From Reticulitermes lucifugus (taxonomy: Eukaryota > Arthropoda > Insecta > Blattodea > Rhinotermitidae): DNA of 64,000 nucleotides. Numbering within the stretch: the first letter of the stretch is position 1; every line of letters begins with the position of its first letter. The stretch spans positions 465 to 64,464 of the forward strand of contig JAKCWW010000148.1 of assembly GCA_026260175.1 (NCBI GenBank). Reading direction: 5' to 3'. Positions 1 to 11,387 of this stretch are shown here, piece by piece. Under the pieces are notes generated by a model, which was not told the DNA's origin, did not search any database, and saw only the letters and a program-made list of their open reading frames with translations. The position numbers and the translations under genes are program-made.

Positions 1-179
1 CCCGAAACGTTGTATTCAAACGAATTGACGCGGCTGTGCGCCCGAGAAGAATATATTGAATATGTTCCTGCCTTGATGTCTTGAATGCATTGCGAGTTCA
101 CCAGAAACAACAACACTGGCTGGACATATCAACACAAATATCAAATCAAGTTTAAGGAAGAGATTTAGGAAACAGTTCG

Positions 180-435
180 AAGAACAGGGAAAGGGAAAAC
201 GTGGAAGACTTAGGCGTAGATGAAAGGGTAATATTTAAAATGTATCTTCAAGAACAGTATGGGGGCGTTGACTAGATTTATCTGGCTCAGGATAGGGACG
301 GGTGGCATGCTCTTGTGAAAACGGCGATGAACTTTCGAATTCCATAAAATGCGGGGAATTTCTTGACTAGCTGAGGAATTATTAGATTTTCAAGGACTCT
401 ATTCTATGTACGAGTAGTTAGTTAGTTAAGATATA
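180..435 (+). mobile_element. LINE 3' end relic, AGTT-tailed family
   Basis: This is the last part of a non-LTR retrotransposon. It shares with 10225-10525, 11885-12215 and 15200-15745 the order GGAAGACTTAGGCG, TGGCTCAGGA, a run reading like [26 protein letters not shown] and AAGGACTCT, followed by a GTTAGTTAGTT tail. Conceptual translation is broken by stops. The family is recognised from the repeated pattern of a degenerate reverse-transcriptase C-terminus followed by a conserved 3' UTR. I cannot assign the clade from this piece. It is 5'-truncated and old. Confidence 0.7.
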
Positions 436-2659
436 TAAATTCAAGTTCTTTAAATTGCAGAGTGTCTGTGAGAATAAATAATTAGAAATTCGGAAGATTC
501 AAGTCTCTGGATTGTTGCGCCATGTTGAGTAGTACACGGTTACTGATATCTCGGAGAAAGGTAGTGCTTCCATCTTCAAAGTAAAGCAATCCAAGAACTT
601 CGTGTTGTAATAAGCCATAAGACTTTAATCTCCATCAACACCGATGTGAGAGCCACAGATCTGAAGAGTAATTTCCTTCGTGTATTTCCGCTTGGAGCTA
701 CTCACTCGTAACTTACGCATGAACTAATTCAATTTCATTTCTTTATTTTTTCTTATATAGTAATAACGATTCTTGACGTTACCATCAATAACTAAGGTTC
801 ATGTAGCTTTGCGCAATAAATTGCAATAATAGATAATCTTCGTATTAAACGCAGTAGTCAAAAGTTTTTGGTGTGAATAAAAAGTATAGTTTATGTAATG
901 CATTGAGATCGCACCCACACAAGGGCGGAAGCTTTGCCTGACTAGCATAGTGATGTTACGTCAGCGATACTAATGTAAAAGAGAAGCACGGCTTTAAAAA
1001 GTGTTCTAAATGAGGCGAGAAGTGGAGGACAAACGGACGGACATGCAGAGTATGTTATGGAACGGTACCTACTTCCTTTCAAATAACATGAGCTAAACCT
1101 AACGTTTGTTAGCTCATTACTGCCAACCTTACAGACAGCACTAGCACATTATTATGTACGGTACTGCATATGTAATACAAATTTATACCCATTAAAGCAC
1201 CTGAAATATAGAACAACTCAGAAGCTAACGTCGCACTAATGTTTGAAAAAGTAAAAATTTTACGAATACACCTACAAATGCTGCGGAATTTCAGCACCCA
1301 TAACACGAATCTCATTTTTTCTTTGCTTAGCAATATCAAGAATGGGCAAGCATGAGCCTGCGTTCTCTGTCAGGTTGGCGCTGAGGCAATAAACCACTGA
1401 TCCTATTATTTACAGCTTCTGCTCTGTGTGGCACACGCTGAGGCAGAAGAAGCAGTTGATCATCCAGCATATAATACATAAATGGCAGCACTCTCTCATA
1501 TATAACATTAGTACTTCATTTGACCTAAGAATAAAGAAAAGACTAATTGAAGCATGTATGAAGTAGCCAACCCAGACCAAGATCAGGCAAGCGACTAGTA
1601 GGTAAATGCACCTGATGTGTTTCAATCCCGTTACCGTCATCCAGGGCACAACACCAGACGCCCGCCTTCTATTAAATCAAGACTGCAAAACTGTATCAAG
1701 TAGTTTTGGGATAGTCAGATTTAGTCCTTTATTAAAACTAGCTATTCACGCTCTATTGTCTTCCACGCTTCTGATATTGCTGGAATTTAAACTGAAGGAA
1801 GACAAATGTCAGAAATACAGAAGGTATTTCAAATAATGTACAGAGGTATTGATTTAATCAAGGTAACGGTCCAACACGCTTACTCAATTATTATTATAAA
1901 TTCACAGAAACAGTTTTAAAAAGTCATTATACAAGTATGCAAAAACTAAGTAATACAGACTAAATCTTGAGGATTTTACACAAATGTACTTCGAACGTTC
2001 GTTATTCTGGGATATGACGCTGCGACATTCAGTAAGAGCTTATCCAACGAAACAACGTCATATACCAGAAGGGTGGAGTCCTGCAGCGATATATCTTTAC
2101 AGTTTAATTGTCAGTAGCAAATGTATGTGTGTAATGTGCCGTTCAGAATGAACCAACAAATTGGAATGAAATTACCAAAATCGGTTAATACTGCAATTGA
2201 TGGTTCAGGTATTGTATAATGAAACTCCAGCTTCATGGTTCACTTCTTTCTTAACACAATAACCAGTCTGAAATTTAGCATCTTCTTTCTCCTGCACCAA
2301 ACACAAAGAACGTTTGAAGCGAAAATATGTTACACGTGATCCAAAAAAAACAGGATTCTTTAAGACGTGAAGGTAACAATACTTATTGAAAGACTTACAA
2401 AGAGTTTGTAAATGTATAATTCTGGATGAGATGTTACTCAATAAAAGAACAGGCACTTACTTTCCAGACATCTAATCCTGTCGTCATGTTTTAACGCATT
2501 ATCATATCATTTTAACAACAGGACACACATAAATAGCTTACTTTCTTCTTTTCCTTCTTAAACACCCCCCCTTACTGTAATTGTATTGTTTAATTAATTG
2601 TATTATCTTCCTATTAATATCCTAAACGGTAATAGCAACCTGCAGTTTACGACACCTTG
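436..2659. other. AT-rich sequence, nothing identified
   Basis: This stretch holds only short open frames (none above about 80 codons) with no recognisable domain, no splice-consistent exon and no clear repeat. It is best described as intergenic or intronic. Confidence 0.5.
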
Positions 2660-2900
2660 ATTGTATTTTTTTCAATGACTCGAAGGCCCCTTGGGGGCCT
2701 AGGCCGCCTCAGACACTCAGACACGCCACACTCGGTAGGACTCTTCTGGACGAGGGACCAGCCCGTCGCAGAGACCTCTACCTGACAACACACAACACTC
2801 ACAAGAGACAGACATCCACCATCGGCGGGATTCGAACCCACAATCCCAGTAAGCGAGCAGCCTCAGACCCACGCCTTAGACCGCACGGCCACTGGGATCT
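2660..2900 (-). mobile_element. tRNA(Leu/Ser)-type SINE, copy 1
   Basis: Read on the minus strand, the element begins with a tRNA-like head. The A box TGGCCGTGCGGTCTAAGGCG lies at 2872-2891 and the B box GGGTTCGAATCCCGCC at about 2824-2840. A tRNA-unrelated body with AGAGGTCTCTGCG and the conserved GGGCCTTCGAG end follows, then an A-run (seen as T's at 2666-2672). The long gap between the A and B boxes and the GGCCG...GTCTAAGG pattern are typical of a class II (Leu or Ser) tRNA ancestor. Sister copies lie at 13391-13563 and 28307-28565. It is not a functional tRNA. Confidence 0.85.
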
Positions 2901-3910
2901 GCATCTTTCCAAGTAACAGTAAGAATGTAACATATGAAGGTTTGTTTCCTTTCGTGGTTAGAAGTTTAGCCGTATATTCCGAACTAATCTTCAGCTGTTC
3001 ATATATAAGTTCTGAAATGTATATTTCTTGTATATTACATAACCTATTTAATAACAAACCCATGGAGAAATGATGCCTAAGAAGTAATACTTAATTACAC
3101 AAGAAATGTCCTTTCTTCACAAGCACAGAACCTTCTATCGTCTGCACAATGGACTGCCATCTGCCCATTTCGGAGGCCGATATATCCTGCCTACGTCCTC
3201 ACACCCAGTTTCTTCATATTCAATGCTATTAAATACTCTCCATACCTAGGTCTTCAGAATAATATATTTCCTTCAGGATTTCCAGAACAAAATGTGTATG
3301 CATTTCACGTCTCTCCAATGTTCCAATTAAATAACACAAAAAATTTATTTGCCTCTATGCAACAAACAATTGTGATGCCGAATGACAAACACGCAAGTGA
3401 CATTCTAAACTCTGGCCATGTGCAGGCCTACTAATATAACTAATTAATGTGCAACCACAACAGTATCTATAATGCAGGCCCGGTACATCTTCCCGGCATA
3501 ACAGCGATTAATCACGTGAAGTTTTTCAGAGCTCATTAATTGTTACTTAACTTGTCGCTTGGAGAGACAAACGAACAGACAGATAGGCAAATGCATCAGG
3601 AACTGCATCTGTCGATCTCTATGTCACTCCATCTCAATGACTAGACAACTAAAGTAATAATTTAGCACCGCTGACAAAACTACACAAATTCAGTTATAGT
3701 GCTATCGGGAACAACTATGGATCTATTCAGGAACATTTCTGTATATACACTAATGGACGGATGGAATTTATATGAAATAATTTTCATTTCGAACAGACAA
3801 ATGCATCCAGAATTTACTGCAGTTATATCTTAAAATCTTAAAGTTTTATCTTAAAATTTCTTCTTCCACTCCAAAAATGCTGAACTAACTGGAAGATATA
3901 GGACTCAAAG
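2901..3910. other. AT-rich sequence, nothing identified
   Basis: No gene or repeat could be supported here. A small direct repeat of TATCTTAAAATCTTAAAG type occurs at 3826-3860. Confidence 0.45.
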
Positions 3911-4220
3911 AATGAATAAATAAATCAATCAATAAAAGTCTCCTCGCAAAACGCCACGCAGTCACAAAGAAAACTAGAGGTATAGCTCTACTCAATCTTA
4001 ACCTCGGCGCCAGAAAGGGTAGGTACTCAATGCCACCCCCCGGACGCTTTATTCCGGGAAAGATCCGCGGTGCCCATTGTATAGGAGGATGGTTTGGCCA
4101 CACGAACTCTCTGGACGGGTGTGAACAGAAAATATCTTGCCTCCACCGGGATTTGAGCCCTGAAGCTGCCAGAATGAACTCTCTACACCAACTACACTAT
4201 CCCGACCCCCCAGTGAATGA
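3911..4220 (-). mobile_element. tRNA-derived SINE flanked by AATC/AATG repeats
   Basis: On the minus strand the head reads TCGGGATAGTGTAGTTGG (A box, near 4190-4205). About 35 bp later comes GGGCTCAAATCCCGG (B box, near 4145-4160), a good Pol III internal promoter pair. The body runs to about 3937. The flanks are nearly the same sequence: AATGAATAAATAAATCAATC at 3911-3930 and AATGAATGAATCAATCAATC at about 4224-4243, each ending in AATAAA. This is either a long target duplication or insertion into a pre-existing AATC/AATG microsatellite. Both strands carry short spurious open frames. Confidence 0.7.
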
Positions 4221-4329
4221 ATTAATGAATGAATCAATCAATCAATAAACAAATCAAGCAATGCACGAATGAAGTAAGTAAATGAAGGCGCTCCAATCTA
4301 GATGTTATAAAATATATGAATATGCTGCA

Positions 4330-4445
4330 GAGAACATTTTTTGGTTCGTTGGCAGTCTCTTCTTCTATAAAATTCAGGGAGATAATTTTCCAGATCAACG
4401 ACTGTCAGCTTTTCAAGGACTCTGATCCATGAAGAAAGTTGTAAA
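4330..4445 (+). mobile_element. Short LINE 3' end relic (AGTT-tailed family)
   Basis: The plus strand reads FYKIQGDNFP...LSAFQGL in one frame. This lines up with the 3' end of the LINE family at 180-435 and 15200-15745 (consensus close to the FHKMRGIS run followed by SFSRRTLLH). The nucleotide hallmark is CAGCTTTTCAAGGACTCTG with ATCCATGAAG after it. Only about 115 bp are left, so the copy is severely truncated. Confidence 0.5.
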
Positions 4446-5140
4446 ATTTGCATGTATTTTGATATTGACAATTGTGTATTCCGAAAGGAAGAGTTTATAT
4501 TTCGGTTGTCGTGTACATAGGACAGTCGGTGTTTTTCATTCACGCAAAAACACATAGATAGAGGTGTTAAACCTGCAAAGGAATAAACACTTACAAAATA
4601 TTCTTAATTGCCTTCAGCGTAAAAAGAAATATTTCGGTAGACGCGCTCGCAAAACAGTCGTGATAAGTGAAAATATGCTTCGTCATGTGTCTGCCCACCG
4701 CCCGTCCATTACAATGGAACACTGTTGCCCTCGACATATTTTTGCGAGATTTTGTATTTGGAATTCCCATAAAATTCGTCAAGATATCCCGTATTTTTAA
4801 AACGGCAAAAATAGCAGACGTACACACATCTTAGTATCTGGCCGTTGCTTGTTATAATCAATGAGACAGTGTCATCTACGAGGTTCGAGCGGAGGCTGAA
4901 GAAAGAGTGTCTAACTCACACCGACGATGTTCATGTAAGGTGCGAGCTAAGAATGTATAAAGAGTTGAACAACCCATATGATCGATTGCAAGCGTCGAGA
5001 TATCGAAGTTTAAGAAATAACCGTTTTAAATTTCCCCGCTGCTGTATCTTGAGATGGCCGATAGTAAGTCTGTTGCTAAGATCCGTAGAAATCATGTAGT
5101 ATGTGTTAAACTACTCAGTACTTTACTGCAGAATATTCAT
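4446..5140. other. Unassigned sequence beside palindrome A
   Basis: Several short frames of 60-85 codons occur on both strands, but none has a recognisable domain. I saw no clear repeat. Confidence 0.4.
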
Positions 5141-5187
5141 GAGATCTGCGCTCTTCTGGGATATTACGCAGCGTCCTGTGGTAAATG

Positions 5188-5234
5188 TTTACCGACGTTT
5201 CGGAACAACGTATTGGTCCCATCTTCACGGGTCA
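5188..5234 (-). ncRNA. Hammerhead-like ribozyme motif (alpha type), left arm of A
   Basis: On the minus strand this reads TGAAGATGGGACC, a short loop, GTTCCGAAACGTCGGTAA. The parts match a minimal hammerhead: a UGAAGA box, a stem II with GGGAC facing GTTCC, a GAAAC box, self-complementary ACGT as a possible two-molecule stem III, and a GTC cleavage triplet. An extra U before stem II and an odd base at the first core position (CGTGAAGA rather than CTGAAGA) argue for low or no activity. Confidence 0.5.
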
Positions 5235-5261
5235 AGAGTCGGAGTCTTTCCTACATGGACT

Positions 5262-5310
5262 CTTGACCCGTGAAGATGGGACCGATACGTTGTCCCGAAA
5301 CGTCGGTAAA
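5262..5310 (+). ncRNA. Hammerhead-like ribozyme motif (alpha type), right arm of A
   Basis: The plus strand shows TTGACC as the 5' side of stem I, a degenerate CGTGAAGA core, then stem II of five pairs (GGGAC at about 5278-5282 with GTCCC at 5292-5296). GAAAC (5297-5301), GTC, and GGTAAA as the 3' side of stem I (ACC with GGT) follow. The order of parts is that of a type I hammerhead. The match to the dimer-type motifs known from Penelope-like elements is from memory of that family; cleavage is not shown. Confidence 0.55.
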
Positions 5311-5390
5311 CAATTACCACACGACGCCGCGTAATACCCCAGAAGACCGCAGATCTCATCAACATCGCGCCGGAAGCCTGAAATCAGTCT

Positions 5391-5711
5391 TCTTGAATTT
5401 AAAGTCTAAGGGGAATAACAGAGCGACGACGCCTGAAATATTAGGCTTACGGACAGTTCACAGCTTGTTATTAGTCACTCGTTTTTACACTCGTATAAAA
5501 CAACAGTCGAGACTGTCGTTTTAATACATCGATACTTATATTGTGTTGGTAAACGGAAAGACAAAAACAATTTTCAAGCGAATGGTAGCGATCTTTCTTT
5601 GAATTTAACCTGTTCTTAATTTCAGCACAAATACAATTCCGGTTTCTTAGTAATGTTCACGCATATTCCAAATTTGTTACATTTCTAAATGGTGTATTTC
5701 CTCTCCGTATA
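5391..5711. other. Unassigned spacer
   Basis: Nothing recognisable was seen between palindrome A and the Tigger-like element, apart from the TA at 5710-5711 that forms the left target duplication. Confidence 0.4.
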
Positions 5712-7115
5712 CAGACACTGCCTGACCTGCGCAGTATTTGCTTTTCGGAAATGCGGCGCAAGTCGTATTTTACGCAAGTCGGATCTGAATATACAGATGG
5801 TCAACTGTACTGTATACGTGTCTATAAGGGGGTCCAGTTGACATCGAGACTCCGAAAGTTTTTCTTAGATAATTGGCTGTAAACCATAGTCTGAAGGACT
5901 GGGGGAAGTAACACAACTTTCACATTTTGATGAAGGTCATCTAAATGTGCAGGATGGTCAGATGCAATATCGAAGATAAGCTAAATCTTGAATGGAATTA
6001 TGCTTTTTTCAGCAATACATATTTTTTCTTTAAGAAATAAAACAATTTTTGAAAGATTCTTCACAAAAAGATCTATTATGATCCAAGCCTTGGAATGTAA
6101 GCATTTATAAACTGAACATGTAAGTTTGCTTATGTTTTTAATGCACAAGGATTTTCTAAATTACGAACAAGACACGGTTTCAACTTCCCACCTCACTCTG
6201 CATTACTCCTAAGCAAAAGGGCTAGCATAAATTTCGCTGCTTTGAATCCTGGCACAGCCTCTTTTTCTCGGGATGTGTAGGTTCTATAAGGCTTTTTTTT
6301 TTTAGAATAATCCAGTTTGTCACGTTTAAGATTTTCTGCGCCGTATAACCACCTGCTTTTACAGTTTTTCCGAAATTCTAAGGATATGATTCTATATATT
6401 ATATATATACATTATATATTATATATGACATCTTAATTTGTATCCTCATCGCTCACAATCACGTGATGAAAATCTGCATTAGCCTTATATCCATGAAACC
6501 ATCCATTAGTAGCCATGACCTTTTCGTCTGAATCACTGAGATTTACATTTATATTTTCAAAAAAACTTGTAGATTTTGCTTGAATTTTTTCTTGGACTAG
6601 GCGACACTTTTCTTCATTCGATCCTCCACCTACAATATTAAAGCATTTTTCATTTCAGAGAGGGCACCTGCGCGTTTTTTTTCCGTAATTATTGTTGAGT
6701 TTGAAGGTGCTGAACCTGTCACATAATTTTTATGTTTTCGTGAATTTTAAAAATTGTTTCCACTATTCAAGTAGTTAAACCAAATTCTCGAGAAATTTGA
6801 GTTAGTTTTTCTATAATGAGCTGGCCTTCAAATTTATTTGTCAATAAGGCGCTTTCCAATCATAATCATGGGCCAAATTAACACTTAAAACAGCAGTAAA
6901 ACGCAGCTGAGTAAACAATCGTCCTAGCACTGAAAGTGAGTACGTGTGACTGCGTGAGCGCTATCGCCCAGCAGTACTCTTCCGTCAAATTTCATTTTCG
7001 CACCGAAAATTTCGAGGCACATTTAAAAAATGTTGACATTTCAATTTTTTTACTTCTTCAACATTTGTTGTCTGAAATTGCGCTACTTTAAATTGCTTAA
7101 TTCGGGGAGAGCCTG
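5712..7115 (-). mobile_element. Tigger/pogo-like DNA transposon relic with both ends
   Basis: The ends are related inverted repeats. The left begins CAGACACTGCCTGACCTGCG; the right, read inward on the minus strand, begins CAGGCTCTCCCCGAATTAAG. TA dinucleotides lie at 5710-5711 and 7116-7117, the usual Tc1/mariner-pogo target duplication. The minus strand carries a transposase in pieces. A psq-type helix-turn-helix (IIEKLTQISREFGL) lies near 6775-6835, a CENP-B-like segment (EEKCRLVQEKIQAKS) near 6570-6620, and DDE-domain pieces such as VPGFKAAKFMLALLL (about 6200-6250) and HPAHLDDLHQNVKVV (about 5918-5970). The first catalytic Asp of the usual NVDET motif is not visible (NVTNW instead). A TA-rich microsatellite at 6390-6430 interrupts the gene, and there are several stops and frame changes. 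Length is about 1.4 kb, so some internal loss is likely. It cannot be active. Confidence 0.88.
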
Positions 7116-7244
7116 TATTATGATTTTGTCCTGCATTCTGTTGACGAAACATGAGCATATCCCTGACATTATTTCTGTTCTAGGTCTGTAAAAGTGGTTC
7201 TTAACCTCCTTAGTGTTGTCACCATTTAATCCGGACCACCATAC

Positions 7245-7470
7245 TTAACATTAGTTAAAGGTATAGCAATCCCTGTATAGTCCTGGACAGGCCCTGAGGC
7301 TTCCAGGAGGTTGAGGCTCCCGACTTCCAATCGGCATATGAAGGTGGTAAGCTGGTCAGCACTAAGCACCGGCCGCCTTTATCCCCAGGAGATATTCCTG
7401 GTACTCATTTCTGTTAGAGGTTGAGTCGACCCCAGGGCCATAGCGCGGCCGGAAGGATTGTCAATGAAAT
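7245..7470. repeat. Unclassified dispersed repeat (SINE-like)
   Basis: The segment from CCTGTATAGTCCTGGACAGG to AGCGCGGCCGGAAGGATTG is clearly more GC-rich than its surroundings and contains the compact runs CCAGGAGATATTCCTGG and GAGGTTGAGTCGACCCCAGG. I recall similar sequence as a frequent dispersed repeat in cockroach-type genomes, but I cannot confirm a Pol III promoter. Strand and boundaries are uncertain. No second copy was found in this window. Confidence 0.4.
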
Positions 7471-7749
7471 ATCAAATCTTAATATTAGTTAATACATGTT
7501 AATTACCGTGCCAGGTGAATTAACTGATAACACTTCTAACTTGCATTCGAGACTTCTACGATTCGAATCACAAATGAGACAACTGCCTGCCCTGGCTGAG
7601 GTTTGCGTCATTTTACTCAGCCCATCTATGGAAATACCGAGAATTTTTAAAATATGCTACAGCCGCTCTCTGCCAGTTCATTATTCACTAACTATCCTAA
7701 TATTCAAAGACATGTAAACTTAGCTACCAACAGCTTTGTTAAATAAAAA

Positions 7750-7990
7750 ATAACTACTGAACTGCCTCGGTGAACGTCTTTCTTGAGAAGCTGATAGTTA
7801 CTCAGCCAGTCGAGAATTTCTCCGCATATTGTAAAATTGGAGTACTCTTTGCCGTACTCATAACAGCTATCAACACACCTCTATTCTGAGACACATGAAC
7901 CCAGCCAACGCCCTCCCATCTTATTTCTTTAAGAAGGTTTACACACTTTCTTCCACCTAATCATAGGTTTTCCCGATATTCTCTTCCCTA
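7750..7990 (-). mobile_element. LINE 3' end relic
   Basis: The minus strand translates to RWEGVGWVHVSQNRG and then AEKFSTG*VTISFSRKT. This matches the pattern of the AGTT-tailed LINE C-terminus and 3' UTR (DWI-LAQDR ... NFLTS ... SFSRRT) seen in the other copies. The 3' UTR hallmark CTTCTCAAGAAAGACGTTC is present on the minus strand near 7770-7790. The copy is short and old. Confidence 0.5.
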
Positions 7991-8220
7991 AACAATAAAC
8001 ATGTAAGTAAATAAACAGCAATCCGACATTTCTGTTTCAGTGTCACGTGAGTAATCTGATGTCCCCTGAAGTTGTTAAGAGCCTCTCGCAGGGCTAGTCT
8101 ATTGAAGGTTTCGCCTTCCATAGCCACTAGAGGCATGTGGAGCACGCAGTAAATCAAATTCAAAGTTATCAAAAAAATTGGCCACAACACGTTAAAAGGG
8201 TGGTACATTTGAATATCCAG

Positions 8221-8350
8221 GATGGCACTGCAACACAAACCACAAGGCAAACGCAACATAGGTCGCCCTAAAACAAGATGGAGAGATCACCAGGATCTTC
8301 AAAATTGAGTTTTCCACAGGACAGGACCCAGTTGTCCTGTATCTGTATAA
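8221..8350 (+). mobile_element. LINE C-terminal fragment
   Basis: The plus strand reads MALQHKPQGKRNIGRPKTRW then RD before a stop. A basic G-K-R-x-x-G-R-P-x-x-R-W motif of this kind marks the extreme C-terminus of many arthropod LINE reverse transcriptases. The family differs from the AGTT-tailed one or is a diverged branch of it. Only about 130 bp are recognisable. Confidence 0.5.
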
Positions 8351-8399
8351 GTTTACGAAGATAATGATAAATGAGTAAACAAACAACAATATTTTAGTG

Positions 8400-10224
8400 A
8401 CATACCCCAAATTATTCCGTTCGTATACGCCTATATATATCACCTTCTTCAAAACACTCCCCGCTTCAGAGGCTATGCTGTGCAGTAGGCTTAAAATACA
8501 GTCTCGAGAAACGAAACCAATGTACCATATCACAAACCTAAGATAAATGCAGCCCTGACGTGATTACCCTTTAACATCTTACGTTCTCACGGCGATAACT
8601 ATGAGGAATAGGCCTGGTGTCTTCTGACGTCTTGTGGTTTGGCGGACAGGTAGCAAAGTGTCGGAGAAAATTAATGCATCCACTTTCACTTTAGAAAAGT
8701 GTAATATAGGTGAGTGTATAAAACGTTTTAGTTGAAGACAGAAGAAGAATTTTCTCTGGAAAGTTCGGTGCTCTTCTACCATACTAGGGTTTGTTGTACT
8801 ATAGAAGACAGCATCTTCACGATTACATTTTTGTTTATTATTTACTCAGTAAGCACTTAAATTACGATTTTAAAAACTCGGAAACCAAAACACAATAGCT
8901 ATGTGAATCAATAAACCCTTTGAAAATTTGTCATTAAAGAAACCTGACAGGTATTCAATTGTGTTTGTGGTTTCAAGAACTGTAGCGGCTCGTAATTCAA
9001 AAGCGAATTAAAATGACTGGGTTCAAGCAGTGTAAAAGGTTTGGTCACATGGAATGGAAATATTTGTTAATTTATTGTGGAAACGTTTGTATGATTGCTT
9101 CTGGTATGATAAGAAGTAGGTACCGAAAAATGTCGCACCTCTTCCGACAACTCGGCGCTCTCATTGAATTAACAGGTTGAATCTGAATATGCATAATTTT
9201 ATATTACAACTGTCTTAAAGATATTATGTCAAAGTTTGTTTACGTAATTGTATTTAAACAATTTTAGCTGTGAACACCACCTAACATATACTTAATTTTC
9301 GGTCGGAAAAAAAGTTTTACTACATTTTGTGTTATTTTAAGATTTGTTTAAAATAATTCACATTTAACAGTACTGCAGTTCCACAACATTTCCATATATT
9401 CACCCCCACACGGGAAGCATTTAGCTTATGCAAGAAAGAATCTTTCTTTCCCGGCTGATAGAAGTCCTTGCCCTGTGTTATCAGCCGTTGTATCACAACC
9501 ACCTTTCTACCTCGCGATCATCTTTAAATATGTAGCCGCCAAGATTTTGCTTCAGTGCTGGAACAGGAGATAATCGCTTGGCGAAGAATTCCTCTGATAT
9601 AATCACAATTAGCACGGGTTACTTCCGTTTGAAAATTATAAGTCACAAAACGTATCCTCCGAAAGACCGTCATAAATAAGTTCTAATTCACCACAGACAT
9701 CACATGTATTCCCCTATTCAAATGGACATTAGAAGGGAATATTTTAAAACAATATGGGCTAAGCATACTTAATGCAAACGGAGGGATACATTTTATGTGT
9801 AATTTAGAATTTAGAAATATAATAGGTGTTGATACAGAACGATTACCCGTTAAAATGTCTCCTAATCCCATAATATGACTACTTCATTCCTGTCTGTCTC
9901 TCTGCAATGTCAATAATTTACAGACACTGATGGTATTGTGTAACGGATATGACAGACATAACTTAACAAGAAGTGAAAATCACAATATCCGCCCTACCAT
10001 TAATATAGGCCTATTAGAAATGCTCCTTGCATTGAGCAAGAATTAACTTAGCCATGGAATATATAGGTTATATATAGCACACAGAAGCTGTGCTGTAGCC
10101 TATGTTACTGAGAAGTACAGATTTCTTACGCATTTTGGCCTAGGACGGACGAGATAACAGGAGATTGGAGAACATTACATAACGAAAAGCTTCATGAACT
10201 CTGTTCCTCACCTAACATTACTCG
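8400..10224. other. Unassigned AT-rich sequence
   Basis: Frames of 113 codons (8192-8533, minus) and below have no recognisable domain. A short perfect palindrome (AAAGAATCTTTC type) sits near 9433-9450. No gene or repeat could be supported. Confidence 0.4.
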
Positions 10225-10525
10225 GGTGCTCAAATCGAGAAGAGTGAGATGAGAGGGGCATATGGCATATTTGGGATATAGGAGGGCAAAGAGACGACTT
10301 GGAAGACTTAGGCGCAGGTGGGAGAATAATATTAAAATGAATATTCAAGAAGTAGCTTGGGAGTAAGGACTGGATTGATATGGCTCAGGAAAAGGACAAG
10401 TGCCAGGCGCTTGTGTATGCGGTAACGAACTTTCGGGTTCCATAAATTGCGGGGAATTTCTTGACTAGCTCAGGACCTGTTAGCTTGTCAGGAAGGACTC
10501 TGCTCCGTGGAGTTAGTTAATTACT
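10225..10525 (+). mobile_element. LINE 3' end relic, AGTT-tailed family
   Basis: This copy starts near GAGAAGAGTGAGATGAGAGG, continues with GACTTGGAAGACTTAGGCGC, a TGGCTCAGGAAAAGGACAAG segment (the LAQDRD region), and ends with GGGGAATTTCTTGACTAGCT, AAGGACTCTGCTCCGTGGAG and TTAGTTAATTAC. It is one of the clearer copies and anchors the identification of the others. It is 5'-truncated, and its reading frame is interrupted. Confidence 0.75.
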
Positions 10526-11387
10526 AGTTACAATACTTACTTAAAGCCCATTTTAATGTGAAAGCTAACGTACCTCAAAACACAGCATAAACTCTCCATA
10601 AACGTGTGAAATAAGCCAATCCTCTCTGTATCGTGTGTTTTGATCACAGAAAGAAAGGTCAACAAGGGGGAAAATAAAGTTTATTTTGCTGTTATCCTTT
10701 GTTTCTTATGTGCGGCAATAAGCAGCGTAAAATAGTATGTATTTAAAATGTTTGAAGAAGCTTAATAAAGTCAAAGTAAAACACAGAAGTCAAAGGGAAG
10801 TCGTGTTTTGGGTCAGAAGATAGTAAGTATACTACATAACTAGATATGACACTAATTTTCCTGTGTTCATACATGGATACAGCAAACCACAATTAATTTA
10901 AAATTTTGTCTTTTATATTACTGTACCGAAAATTACTTCTACTATGTGCGGCAGGACTAATGACGTAACATTCTGAAATTTGCATAAAAGGAATGCAACA
11001 CGATCTGTACTACAGATGCTGTTCGTACAGTGTCATGTGTCGATAAATATGCGTATAGCTGGCGATGGAATAATCAGTTTCCAATTAAGAGTTGTATCTT
11101 TATAAACTACTAGGAAAAGTTTGGATTTCAATAAAGAGCACTTAAAGCGTCGCACACAGCCAGATGAAGAATGTAAACAATACTTAGAAAAATATAACGC
11201 GTAATGGTCGATTGGGGTAATGAAAATAATGTGCAGAAGTTTTCTATTCATATCTTCTTGGCAGAAAATGCATGGTACGTACTGGAAAATTAAAAAAAAA
11301 AATATTTGGACTTCCTTGTATCTTGGTACAGCCAATGAGAGTAGCACTAATTGGGACACGAGCAGATTAGGAATTTATTTATATTCT
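10526..11387. other. Unassigned AT-rich sequence
   Basis: A minus-strand frame of 108 codons (11033-11359) has no recognisable domain and overlaps other short frames. Nothing else could be supported. Confidence 0.4.

Larger units (their letters stand above)
5141..5390. repeat. Palindrome A with two divergent hammerhead-like motifs
   Basis: The two arms (5141-5240 and 5259-5357) are near-complete reverse complements, running from GAGATCTGCG to its mirror image, with a short centre near 5242-5258. Each arm holds one hammerhead-like motif pointing away from the centre: minus strand at 5188-5234, plus strand at 5262-5310. The right side continues about 30 bp (CATCGCGCCGGAAGCCTGAA) into sequence also seen beside palindromes D (16323-16350) and F (23012-23040), so these are copies of one dispersed element. 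This fits the flanking repeats of Penelope-like elements, but no coding part is present. Confidence 0.75.

Noticed and set aside
2824-2891. A tRNA gene on the minus strand
   Set aside because: The A and B boxes belong to a SINE head; the acceptor stem and a clean cloverleaf are absent, and a SINE body follows.
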